DNA of 64,000 bases from the NCBI GenBank assembly GCA_965218235.1, contig OZ244596.1, positions 2,108,001 to 2,172,000 on the forward strand, read 5' to 3'. A model generated the notes under the pieces. That model was given only the letters and a program-made list of their open reading frames with translations. It was not told where the DNA came from and made no database searches. The position numbers were made by a program, and so were the translations under genes. Within the stretch, counting starts at the first letter, position 1, and every line of letters begins with the position of its first letter. Below, piece by piece: positions 25,719-34,028 of this stretch. The DNA is from CADCWK01 sp965218235 (GTDB lineage Bacteria; Chloroflexota; Chloroflexia; Thermomicrobiales; UBA6265).

Positions 25719-27089
25719 ATGACGCCTCGAGTCTCACCATTCCGAATCATGCTCTACACGGCGGCCATCCTGGTCGTCCTTGTGATTGCCTACCTGGTCT
25801 CCCAGGTTGGCACTGTCCTCGTGACCGTCGTCCTCAGCATCATCCTCGCGTCCGCCATCGAGCCGATCGTCTACCGGCTCCGCCGCCACGGTCTGGGACG
25901 CGGGCAGGCGATCCTGGTCGTCTACGTCGTGATGCTGGTGACGATCGGGTTCGGCTTCTACGCGATCCTGCCGCCAGTGGTCCGGCAGGGTGGCGCGCTG
26001 ATCGATAATATCCCCAACATTCTGAATTCCCTCGAGGATCAGGCTCAGGTCTCGGAGAATCGCTTCATCCGGGAGACAGGCACCGCCGCGGTCCAGAGGG
26101 TCCAGCAGTTCTACCGGAACACGCAGGAATCGCCACCGATCGCCGGAGCGACGGCGTTTCAGCTCGTGACCTCCACCCTCGGCCTTCTGTTCACCTTCAT
26201 CACGACGCTGATCCTGGCCTTCTACTGGCTGACCGAGAAGGCGATCATCAAGCGGCTGTTCCTCGGATTGCTCGCGCCGCGGTTCCGGGGCCGGGCCCAC
26301 GGGATCTGGGACAACGTCGAGGCCAAGCTCGGCGGCTGGACCCGCGGCCAGCTGGTGCTCTGTCTGGCGATCGGGTCCGCTTCGGCCGTTGCCTACTCCC
26401 CGCTGGTTCTCGATCTCCCCTTCTGGCTGGCCCTCGCCCTCTGGGCGGGGATTACCGAGCTGATCCCGTTCATCGGACCGTGGCTGGGCGGGGCCGCCGC
26501 CGCGACCGTCGCGCTCACACATTCATTCGAGACAGCGATCCTGGTCGTCGCGTTCGTCGTCATCCTTCAGCAGGTCGAGGGTGCCTGGCTCGTCCCGAAG
26601 GTAATGAAGAATGCCGTCGGGCTCACCCCGTTGACGGTCATCATCGCGGTCCAGGTCGGCGGCGCGATCGGAGGCGCCGTTGGAGCGATCCTGGCTATCC
26701 CGATCGCCGCCGCCTGCCAGGTCGTCGTTCAGGATCTCCTCGCGACCCGGAAGGAATCACTCGACTTCGGAGACCGCCACTCGCGGCCGGCACTTCAGGC
26801 GCTTGCCGGGGAGGACCCATTGACCGCATCCAGCCGCGAGTGGCTCACGGCCGCGACCGGCGGAGAGGGGCCGGTCGGGGCTCAGTCGCTCGTGGCCGGT
26901 GGCCCGCAGCGGACGTCGCAGCGGGTCACTCGCAAGCTCAATCGGCGACCCGACCTTGGTTCCCCCCGTCCTGGACATTCGCGTGACGAGTCCCGTCGGG
27001 TGGCCGTGATCCCGAAAGTCGCGCGCGGTGCCGATCGGGGAAGTGACCGAAGGCCGGTTGGCAGGCCGCGCGCGAACCCGGCCGATTGA
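25719..27089 (+). CDS. AI-2E family (DUF20) membrane permease
   Basis: A polytopic membrane protein of 456 residues. About eight helices occupy the first 350 residues, with the family segments LILAFYWLTEK, LPFWLALALWAGITELIPFIGPWLGG, LQQVEGAWLVPKVM and GLTPLTVIIAVQVGG.IGG. Family members have been tied to autoinducer-2 export or sodium/proton transport; the substrate here is unknown. The last ~95 residues form a polar, Arg-rich tail not found in typical members. The stress/PRC-barrel gene follows after 79 bases on the same strand. No clear ribosome binding site precedes ATG 25719. Confidence 0.88.
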   Translation: MTPRVSPFRIMLYTAAILVVLVIAYLVSQVGTVLVTVVLSIILASAIEPIVYRLRRHGLGRGQAILVVYVVMLVTIGFGFYAILPPVVRQGGALIDNIPNILNSLEDQAQVSENRFIRETGTAAVQRVQQFYRNTQESPPIAGATAFQLVTSTLGLLFTFITTLILAFYWLTEKAIIKRLFLGLLAPRFRGRAHGIWDNVEAKLGGWTRGQLVLCLAIGSASAVAYSPLVLDLPFWLALALWAGITELIPFIGPWLGGAAAATVALTHSFETAILVVAFVVILQQVEGAWLVPKVMKNAVGLTPLTVIIAVQVGGAIGGAVGAILAIPIAAACQVVVQDLLATRKESLDFGDRHSRPALQALAGEDPLTASSREWLTAATGGEGPVGAQSLVAGGPQRTSQRVTRKLNRRPDLGSPRPGHSRDESRRVAVIPKVARGADRGSDRRPVGRPRANPAD

Positions 27090-27168
27090 TCCGTGCCTGG
27101 CCCGAGGTTCGGCGCCCGCCTGACGCACGGCGATGGACGCAAGGCGACGAAGGGAACAGGGACTGGTG

Positions 27169-28335
27169 ATGGTGACCGGAATGGATATCGCACGGCGAAG
27201 AACGTCCCGGCGGCCGGTCGCTCATTACACGGCAATGGCGCTGTTCGATCAGTCGCTCGATGCCGAGAAAAGCCTCGCCGCGCTCCAGCGGGACGAGGTC
27301 GATGCCGAGACGGTCTCGTTGATCCTGCGCGACCGGGCCAGCTCCAGCGACCGGACCTCCGCGCCGATCGGAGACGTCGCCCGGGCGCTCGTCGCCTCGG
27401 CGATGGGACCGTTGGGGACCTGGCTCCGGGGATTGGCCTCGCTGATCGTCTCTGAGCGGGGAACCTACCTCGTGGCCGGGTTGATGGGCGCGGCGCTCGC
27501 GACGCTCAGCGTCGGCAAGGCCGACCACATCGACGCCGACGCGATGCCACTCCCACCGTCCGATGAAGACGATTTCGGCGATCTAATCGATGATGACCAC
27601 GACGAAGCCGACTCGATCTACCAGATCCTGCTGCTCTTCGGTGTAACCGAGGATGACGCGTCGTACCTGGAGAGCCGGTTGGTCGCCGGGGCGTCGCTCG
27701 TGGCGCTGACGACGAGCGATCGCCGCCTGGCCGCCCGGGCCCGGAACGAGTTCGACTCGCAGGGAGCGGTCTACTTGCGCGTCGTCTTCACCCCGGAGGA
27801 GATCGTCCGCTTGACGCGGCAGCGACTTGCCTACCTCTCGGCTGCCCGATCGACCGGGAAGATCGTCGTCGCCGACGCCGTCGCGCCCTTGCGCCGGGTC
27901 TGCAGTGGCAGCACTGCGACTCCCGCGATCTCCGGCTGCGGTCGGGCGCTGGTGGGGCAGGACGGCCAGCAGGTCGGGTCGATCGAGGATATCCTGGCCG
28001 ATCCCTATCTGGATGAGACGGACGGCACCCCGCAAGTCAGGTACGCGGTGGTCGGGCACGGCGGTGTCTGGCGCATTGGTCGCCGGTTCACGGCGGTCCC
28101 GATTGGCTTCGTCTCGCTCCTCGACGACGGCCCAGCGGTGCTGGAAGTCGACCGGGACGTCCTGGAGGGAGCGCCGCACTACGAGCGAGCCGGCGCCTTC
28201 AGTCGTCGCGAGGAACTCAGTGTGCTGGCCTACTTCGGGGTTCGACCCTACTGGCTGGATTTCGTTCTGGACCAGAAGCGGATCGACGGGGCCGGTTCTG
28301 TCTTTTCCCGCCAGGAGCCTATCAACGCCGGTTGA
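27169..28335 (+). CDS. General-stress-17M-like and PRC-barrel domain fusion protein
   Basis: A 388-residue protein with two recognisable parts. Residues of about 20-190 resemble the heat/general-stress protein 17M family, starting AMALFDQSLDAEKSLAALQ, with a Gly/Ala-rich membrane-like hairpin (GTYLVAGLMGAALATLSVG) and an acidic loop (DEDDFGDLIDDDHDE). After about residue 250 comes a PRC-barrel module (GRALVGQDGQQVGSIEDILADPY ... IGFVSL). PRC-barrels bind other proteins or RNA in ribosome maturation and in photosynthetic reaction centres. ATG 27169 has AGGGAC upstream; ATG 27133 is an alternative. It is convergent with the esterase gene, whose 3' end overlaps it by 14 bases. Function is not established. 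Confidence 0.75.
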   Translation: MVTGMDIARRRTSRRPVAHYTAMALFDQSLDAEKSLAALQRDEVDAETVSLILRDRASSSDRTSAPIGDVARALVASAMGPLGTWLRGLASLIVSERGTYLVAGLMGAALATLSVGKADHIDADAMPLPPSDEDDFGDLIDDDHDEADSIYQILLLFGVTEDDASYLESRLVAGASLVALTTSDRRLAARARNEFDSQGAVYLRVVFTPEEIVRLTRQRLAYLSAARSTGKIVVADAVAPLRRVCSGSTATPAISGCGRALVGQDGQQVGSIEDILADPYLDETDGTPQVRYAVVGHGGVWRIGRRFTAVPIGFVSLLDDGPAVLEVDRDVLEGAPHYERAGAFSRREELSVLAYFGVRPYWLDFVLDQKRIDGAGSVFSRQEPINAG

Positions 28336-29137
28336 GGACGATATCGTGCTGGGCCAGTGCCTCGCCGACGTGGCGGTCCCAGTAATCCCACCCGTGCCCG
28401 CCGCGGTGCTCGGAGTACTGGTGGACGATACCCAGTTCGTCCAGTCGGGCGTGGACAGTGCGGTTGGCCTCGAGCAGGTGGTCCTCGGTGCCGCAGTCGA
28501 ACGAGATCACCGGTCGGTCGGCCCGGCCGGCAAGCGTTCTTGCGACGTCCACGACACTCAGGTCGGTTCCGTCAGCGAATTCCTCCAGTCCCGGCATCCC
28601 GGCGAGCGAACCGGAGTGGGACCAGATCGACGCGAATCGGTCCGGGTACTTCATGCCCAGCCGCATCGCGCCAAAGCCGCCCATCGACAGCCCACCGATG
28701 CCCCACAGCCCCTCAGCGCACCGGAAGGTCGTCCCGACGTTCGCCCTCAGATCGTCGATGAGCAGGTCCTCATAATGCTGGACGCCGCGGCGCTCGTGAG
28801 AGCGGTAGTTGAGATAGCCAGATGTCCCGCCGTCGGGGAAGACGATCAGGAGCCGGTAGGCAGCGGCGTAGCGGGCGATGCTGGAATAGGTCAGCCACGA
28901 CTGGTGATCGTCGCCGGAGCCATGCAGCTGGAGGACGACGGGCGGCGGTGGGCCGTCTCCCGGCGGGACCAACGCCTGGTAGGAGACGTTACGGCCCATC
29001 GCCTGGCTGCGAAAGGTGATCGCCGCGACCGTCATCGGCTGCGGGCCTGTTGCGGTCGCCGGGCGATGCGGTGACGAACCGGCCACGTCGCCCGCGTCGG
29101 ATGTGCCGCTCAACTGGGCTACTCGATCGTCCGGCAT
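28322..29137 (-). CDS. Alpha/beta-hydrolase, putative esterase (esterase D-like)
   Basis: A 271-residue serine hydrolase of the putative esterase family that includes S-formylglutathione hydrolase. The oxyanion-side motif is LQLHGSGDDH and the nucleophile S151 lies in GIGGLSMGGFGAM; the acid and base are likely the Asp in SFDCGTEDH and the His in EHRGGHGWDYW. ATG 29137 begins one base after the bcp stop (TGAGATG), which implies translational coupling; the earlier ATG 29164 lies inside bcp. Pairing with bcp suggests a detoxification or oxidative-stress role, but the substrate is unknown. Confidence 0.85.
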   Translation of the reverse strand: MPDDRVAQLSGTSDAGDVAGSSPHRPATATGPQPMTVAAITFRSQAMGRNVSYQALVPPGDGPPPPVVLQLHGSGDDHQSWLTYSSIARYAAAYRLLIVFPDGGTSGYLNYRSHERRGVQHYEDLLIDDLRANVGTTFRCAEGLWGIGGLSMGGFGAMRLGMKYPDRFASIWSHSGSLAGMPGLEEFADGTDLSVVDVARTLAGRADRPVISFDCGTEDHLLEANRTVHARLDELGIVHQYSEHRGGHGWDYWDRHVGEALAQHDIVLNRR

Positions 29138-29138
29138 C

Positions 29139-29600
29139 TCAAGCACCTGTCGCCGGGGTATCATCGGTTGACTGGACCGCCGCGATCATCTCACTGGGAG
29201 ACGGGGCGCCGCGCTGGGCGAAGATGATCCTGCCGTCCCGGCCGACGATATAGACGGTCCGCTGCGGGGTGGCGCTGCCTTCGGACGCCGCCTCGTAGCT
29301 CCGGGCGACCTCGAGATGCTCGTCGACGAGCAAGTCGAACTGGTAGTGCTGCCCCTCCGCGAAGGCGGCGTGGGCGTCGATGCCGTCGGCGTTGATTCCG
29401 AAGGGCGTGACGTCGTATTCGCCCAGCGCCGCGAAGTTGTCGCGGATGGCGCAGAGCTGCGCGGTGCAGCCGGGCGTGTCGTCCTTTGGATAGAAGACGA
29501 GCAGCGCGCGCCGATTCCCGCGCAGGTCAGCCAGGTGGACGGCCTGTCCCCGGTGACTCGCGAGTGAGAAGTCCGGTGCCTCGGTTCCGATCGCAAGCAT
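29139..29600 (-). CDS. bcp: Thioredoxin-dependent peroxiredoxin, BCP type
   Basis: A cytoplasmic peroxide-reducing enzyme of 153 residues. The peroxidatic cysteine is C45 in YPKDDTPGCTAQ, and C50 is in the position used as resolving cysteine by atypical two-cysteine BCPs. The N-terminus GTEAPDFSLASHRGQ and TVYIVGRDGRI are typical. Two adjacent ATG codons occur; the second (29600) has GGGAG six bases away. It is the first gene of an operon with the esterase and is divergent from a metallophosphoesterase gene. Confidence 0.93.
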   Translation of the reverse strand: MLAIGTEAPDFSLASHRGQAVHLADLRGNRRALLVFYPKDDTPGCTAQLCAIRDNFAALGEYDVTPFGINADGIDAHAAFAEGQHYQFDLLVDEHLEVARSYEAASEGSATPQRTVYIVGRDGRIIFAQRGAPSPSEMIAAVQSTDDTPATGA

Positions 29601-29709
29601 CATGCGCTCCCATAGGCTGGCCCAGCAGTGGGGCCATCGAATCGTCTGCCGATACGATACCGCCGATGCACGCTGCGCACCGGCCTCACCCGGATAACGA
29701 GGAATACGG

Positions 29710-30429
29710 ATGGATCGCAACGACGTGCGGCAGGGACGCGTAGCGGTCCTGGCCGACCTGCATGGCAACCTGATCGCCCTCGACGCCGTGCTGGCGGAGA
29801 TCGACCGGCTGGGCGTGCGCCGGATCGTCGTGGCTGGCGATATCGCCTGGGGACCGCAGCCCGCCGAGACGATCGAGCGGGTGATGGCACTCGATCAGAC
29901 GATGACCGTCGTTCGCGGCAACGCCGACCGGGAAGTCGTCGACCCGGCGACGGTCGATGGGGACGCCTTCCTGCAAGAGTCGACCGTATGGTGTAGCGCG
30001 CAACTCAGCCGTGCCCAGCGTTCATGGCTTGGAAAACTCCCCAAGGTCGCCACGGTCGCGATCGATGGCCTCGGCGCCGTCCTGGTCTGCCATGGGTCGC
30101 CCCGCTCCGACACCGAGGGGATCCGGCCCGATACCGCCGCCGAGTTGGTCGAGGGCTGGCTATCGGCCACGCCGGAACCGATCGTGATCTGTGGGCACAC
30201 GCACGTCCAGTTCGACCGAACGGTCGGCCGGTACTGGATCGTCAACCCCGGCAGCGTCGGCTTGCACTACGGTGTCGAAGGAGCGCAGTGGGCACTGATC
30301 GGCACCGACGGTGTGGAGTTGCGGACGACACCGTACGAAATAGACCGGGCCGCGCGACTTGCCCGCGATAGTGGTATCCCGGGCGCGGAGGAATTCGCCC
30401 GGTTCTTCCTCGATCCGACCGCGGAATAA
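29710..30429 (+). CDS. Calcineurin-like metallophosphoesterase
   Basis: A 239-residue two-metal phosphoesterase of the YfcE/MJ0936-like group. The metal-binding blocks are in order: DLHGN near residue 16, GDIAWGP, RGNADRE, CHGSPRS and GHTHVQF, followed by NPGSVGLH. The substrate is likely a phosphodiester or phosphomonoester; family members are promiscuous in vitro. ATG 29710 is supported by conservation starting at about residue 10. It is divergent from bcp, with about 110 bases between. Confidence 0.88.
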   Translation: MDRNDVRQGRVAVLADLHGNLIALDAVLAEIDRLGVRRIVVAGDIAWGPQPAETIERVMALDQTMTVVRGNADREVVDPATVDGDAFLQESTVWCSAQLSRAQRSWLGKLPKVATVAIDGLGAVLVCHGSPRSDTEGIRPDTAAELVEGWLSATPEPIVICGHTHVQFDRTVGRYWIVNPGSVGLHYGVEGAQWALIGTDGVELRTTPYEIDRAARLARDSGIPGAEEFARFFLDPTAE

Positions 30430-30646
30430 CCTCCCCGCTGACATTCGGCGTCTGATTCGTTGAAGCGATCCCGTGTGGTCTCCCGGCCCCGGCCTTTGAT
30501 TGCGAGCGAGATGGTAACGCGCACCCGACATTCATCAGTTCGCCATGGGGGTGCGCACTGCCAGACGATCGCGGATCGTCGTACACCTTGTGACTGCCGA
30601 GGCAAGTATCGTCCTGACGCAACGACGGCTGCTCGGACACTGGCGA

Positions 30647-31528
30647 TCAGCCTCGGGTGGCAAGGGCGGCCGTCCGCATGACTGCGACCGGGGCATCGAG
30701 GCCGGTCCAGAGGTGAAGTGACCGGCCCCCCTGGAGGACGAGCATCTCCAACCCGTCGCTGGCGCTGACGCCACGGGCCCGGGCGGCGGCGAGCAGGTCG
30801 GTCTCGCGATAGGTCAGGTCGGTGACGTGAGCGTCGTCGGGCAGGGCATCGAGCAGGTCGAGGGGGATCGGGGTCTCGCCAGCGTGCCAGCCGATGGCCG
30901 TGGCGTTGACGACGACAGCCGCCTTAGCCAGGACCTCGATGAGGTCACCCCGGTTCAGCCCGATCGCCGTCGCCGTCCCACTGCCGAGCTCGTCGATGAG
31001 CTGCGCGCCTCGGTTGGCGTTGCGGTTGGCGATCACAATGCGGCCGAGTCCGAGCTGCTCCAGCCCGAGCACCGCCGCCCGGGAGGCGCCACCGGCACCG
31101 AGGACCAGGGCTGTCTTGCCCGACAGGTCGCCGGTCACGGCGGCCAGTGCGGTCGTAAACCCGTAGACGTCGGTGTTGTCGCCGACCAGCCGGTCGCCGT
31201 CTCGGATGATGGTATTGACGGCGCCGACCCGATTGGCCAGCGGCGTGATCGTGTCGAGGTGAGCGATGACGACCTGCTTGTGCGGCACGGTGACGTTGGC
31301 GCCAAGGATGTCCGGCGCTCGCAGGGTGGCGATTCGCTCCCGGATGTCGTCAGCGTCCGTTTGCCACAGCTCGTAGCGGCCGGGAATGCCCAGCGAGCTC
31401 AGCCCCGCGTTCTGCAGGGCCGGACTGAGCGATCGGGCGACCGGATTGCCGATCAGGCCCAGCCTCCAGCCGCCGTCCGGAGCGGAAAGTCGTTGCCGGC
31501 GAGGAGACAAATCCTCGATCGGCTTCAT
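30647..31528 (-). CDS. aroE: Shikimate dehydrogenase
   Basis: Reduces 3-dehydroshikimate to shikimate with NADPH in aromatic amino acid synthesis. The 293-residue protein has the substrate motif NPVARSLSPALQNA, catalytic K in ANVTVPHK, GAVNTI, GDNTDVYGF, and the cofactor loop GAGGASRA with a following NRNANR that suits NADPH. ATG 31528 overlaps the mltG stop (ATGA), so it is translated with mltG. Length is normal with a short N-terminal extension. Confidence 0.95.
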   Translation of the reverse strand: MKPIEDLSPRRQRLSAPDGGWRLGLIGNPVARSLSPALQNAGLSSLGIPGRYELWQTDADDIRERIATLRAPDILGANVTVPHKQVVIAHLDTITPLANRVGAVNTIIRDGDRLVGDNTDVYGFTTALAAVTGDLSGKTALVLGAGGASRAAVLGLEQLGLGRIVIANRNANRGAQLIDELGSGTATAIGLNRGDLIEVLAKAAVVVNATAIGWHAGETPIPLDLLDALPDDAHVTDLTYRETDLLAAARARGVSASDGLEMLVLQGGRSLHLWTGLDAPVAVMRTAALATRG

Positions 31529-32649
31529 GGAGCCGGTGCGACGGTCGGCGCCGCCGCGCCATCACCATTGAGATAGGTGTCGATGTTGACCTGCTGCTCA
31601 TCGAGCGTGGTGGCGAAGACATGCCCGCCCGATCCGTCGGCGACGAAGTAGAGATAGTCCACCGCGTCCGGATTGAGGACGGCATAGATCGAGTCGTAGC
31701 TCGGACTGCAGATGGGGCCAGGCGGCAGGCCTTCATTCGCGTAGGTGTTGTACGGGCTCTCGGCCTCCGGCAGTTCGGTATCGCCGGGTTCCAGAACCGG
31801 CCACCAGTTGGACTCGTTGCCGAGGACCCACTGCACGGTTGGATCGGCCTGGAGCATCATCCCGGCCTCGAGGCGGTTGAGGTAGACGGCTGCGATCGTC
31901 GGTCGCTCTTCTGGCAACTGCGCCTCCCGCTCGACGATCGAGGCGAGCGTGAGGACCTGGTTCATCGTCAGGTTCACCGCGGCGGCCTGGTCGCGCAGGA
32001 CCTGGGTGAAGCGCTCGTCGAACGTCGTCAGCATCTGGACGACGGCGTCCTCGGGGTTCATGTCGCTGGTAACGGTGTAGGTCTCCGGGAACAGGTAGCC
32101 TTCGAGGGTCGCGCCGTCGGGCCGGTCGGCGAGGAACGGGAACTGATCGGAGTAGTCCGCCTGAGTCGCCTCCATGAACGCCGCCGCGCCGCCCGGCAGC
32201 CCGGCCTTCTCGTACTCGGCCGCGGTCTGCTCCATCCGCAGGTTCTCGATGATCGTCACCTGCGATGTCGTTACCGCATCCTTCCCGTTGCCGCCGCTTC
32301 CATCACTGGCGGCGGCACCATCGGAGCTGTCGGTGATCGTCGAGACGATATCCCGCACGGTCATCCCCCGCTCGAGCGTGTAATCGCCCGGCTGCAGGTT
32401 GCCGCCGAATGTCGTCAGGCTGCTGGTGAAGACGAACGGCGAGCGGATCAGGTCCTCGTCCGCCAGGCGCGCGGCGATCGAATCGGCGTTGTCGTCGCCG
32501 GTCACCTGGAACGAGACCGGCTGGCCGGTTCGCGCGTCGGTCGACTCGTGGAGGGCATAGTCGAAACCGGCCCTGGCGCCGACGAGGATGAGGATCGCGA
32601 CCGTGGCGATCGAGACGATCTTGAGGGTCTGGACGGTTAGACGCAGCAC
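31525..32649 (-). CDS. mltG: Endolytic peptidoglycan transglycosylase
   Basis: MltG (YceG) cuts nascent glycan strands and limits their length at the membrane. The protein (374 residues) has an N-terminal membrane helix (about 8-30), a LysM-like part, and the catalytic domain with LEGYLFPETY, the catalytic Glu in LASIVEREAQLP, and LQADPTVQW; the C-terminus holds SPYNTY..GLPPGPI. A 25-residue insertion rich in Ser, Asp and Gly sits before the domain. GTG 32649 has an AAAGGA site six bases upstream, while the longer open frame to 32832 would begin with a basic, Pro-rich stretch. The aroE-mltG pairing is common in this group. Confidence 0.92.
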   Translation of the reverse strand: MLRLTVQTLKIVSIATVAILILVGARAGFDYALHESTDARTGQPVSFQVTGDDNADSIAARLADEDLIRSPFVFTSSLTTFGGNLQPGDYTLERGMTVRDIVSTITDSSDGAAASDGSGGNGKDAVTTSQVTIIENLRMEQTAAEYEKAGLPGGAAAFMEATQADYSDQFPFLADRPDGATLEGYLFPETYTVTSDMNPEDAVVQMLTTFDERFTQVLRDQAAAVNLTMNQVLTLASIVEREAQLPEERPTIAAVYLNRLEAGMMLQADPTVQWVLGNESNWWPVLEPGDTELPEAESPYNTYANEGLPPGPICSPSYDSIYAVLNPDAVDYLYFVADGSGGHVFATTLDEQQVNIDTYLNGDGAAAPTVAPAP

Positions 32650-32874
32650 CGGCGGTCCTTTGGGTCGATCGTCTGGGTCGGGCGCGGTCCCGGTGTGCCG
32701 CGGGGTGCGGCGGGGACCAGCGGTGGGCCAGCAGCGAGCGACGACCGGTCGTGGAGACGGCGTCTGCTGATGGGACCTTGTACGGGATACCATACCCGAC
32801 AGGGTCCGTCCGGAGTCGCCCGGTCGCGCCATCCGCCGATCGAGACGACCGCATGCTCAGGAGACCCGGCGACA

Positions 32875-33813
32875 ATGACGCCAGATCGACAACCGTTGAT
32901 CGCCCTTGCCGGCCCGACCGGCGCCGGCAAGACGGCGGCTGCCATCCGGATCGCCCAGCGATTCGATGGCGAGATCGTCAACGCCGACTCACGCTACCTC
33001 TACCGGGGCTTCGACATCGGCGTGGCCAAGCCGTCTCCAGCTGAACAGTCCCTCGTCCCACACCATATGATCGACATCCTGCCGCCGGACGGTGACATGT
33101 CGCTGGCCCGATTTCAGGAGCTGGCGACGGCGACGATCCAGGACATCCAGCGGCGCGGCCGGCTGCCGCTGCTGGTCGGCGGGACGGTGCTTTACCTGAA
33201 TGCGGTCGTCGAGGGCTGGCATATCCCCCGGGTCCCGCCGGACGAGCCCTTCCGCCGGTCGGCCGAGGCGGAGGTCGGGCGGGACGGCGGAGCGGCCCTG
33301 CGAGCCTGGCTCGCCGTGATCGACCCGGTCGCCGCCGCACGCAGTGGCGTCAACATGCGTCGCGTCATCCGGGCGCTTGAGATCCATCGAGCGACCGGAA
33401 CGCCGATGTCGCTCCTGGAGGGGCGCGGCGCTCCGCCGTTCCGGTCGCTGGAGCTCGCGCTGACGGTGCCCCGCGAGGCGCTCCACCGGCGACTGGACGC
33501 CCGGATCGACACGCTGATCGAGCGCGGGCTGGTCGATGAGGTCCGTGGCCTGCTGGCGAACGGCGTCCCGGAGCGGGCGCCGGCGATGAGCAGTATCGGC
33601 TACCGACAGCTCATCCCGTATCTTCGGGGCGAGGATTCGCTTGATGTCGCGATCGAGCGGATCAGGGTCGATACCCGGCGCTACGTCCGCCATCAGGAGA
33701 CGTGGCTGCGCCGTAACCCGCGCCTGGTCCGGGTCGATGTGACAGCAGACGGCTGGGAAGCGCAACTCGACGCGACGATCGAGCGATTCCTGGCGGGGAC
33801 AAGCCACGGCTAG
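32875..33813 (+). CDS. miaA: tRNA dimethylallyltransferase
   Basis: Transfers a dimethylallyl group to A37 of tRNAs that read codons starting with U. The 312-residue protein has a P-loop GPTGAGKT at 13-20, the DSRYLYRGFDIGVAKPS motif (usually D.RQ.Y), HHMIDILPPDG, LVGGTVLYL and NMRRVIRALEI. The motif residue Gln after Arg is replaced here: the sequence reads DSRYLYRG rather than DSRQVYRG. ATG 32875 fits the family start, with AGGAG about 12 bases upstream. It is divergent from mltG across 225 bases of presumed promoter DNA. Confidence 0.94.
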   Translation: MTPDRQPLIALAGPTGAGKTAAAIRIAQRFDGEIVNADSRYLYRGFDIGVAKPSPAEQSLVPHHMIDILPPDGDMSLARFQELATATIQDIQRRGRLPLLVGGTVLYLNAVVEGWHIPRVPPDEPFRRSAEAEVGRDGGAALRAWLAVIDPVAAARSGVNMRRVIRALEIHRATGTPMSLLEGRGAPPFRSLELALTVPREALHRRLDARIDTLIERGLVDEVRGLLANGVPERAPAMSSIGYRQLIPYLRGEDSLDVAIERIRVDTRRYVRHQETWLRRNPRLVRVDVTADGWEAQLDATIERFLAGTSHG

Positions 33814-34028
33814 AACGAGTTCTGGAAGCACTTCTCGTCGGGCGATTGGTCGGTCCAGGGTACCGACCCCGGAGGGACCGGCTGAACACCATCGGTCACG
33901 AACCGTCAGCCAGGAGCGGCCGCTGTGCGATCACAACTTCGCCTTCGGCGTGCGACGCCGAATCCAGCGTCTTCGGGCCAGTCGATTCAAGGCCGGTCAG
34001 TCAGGCAGGACTGGCTCCAGGCATGTTG

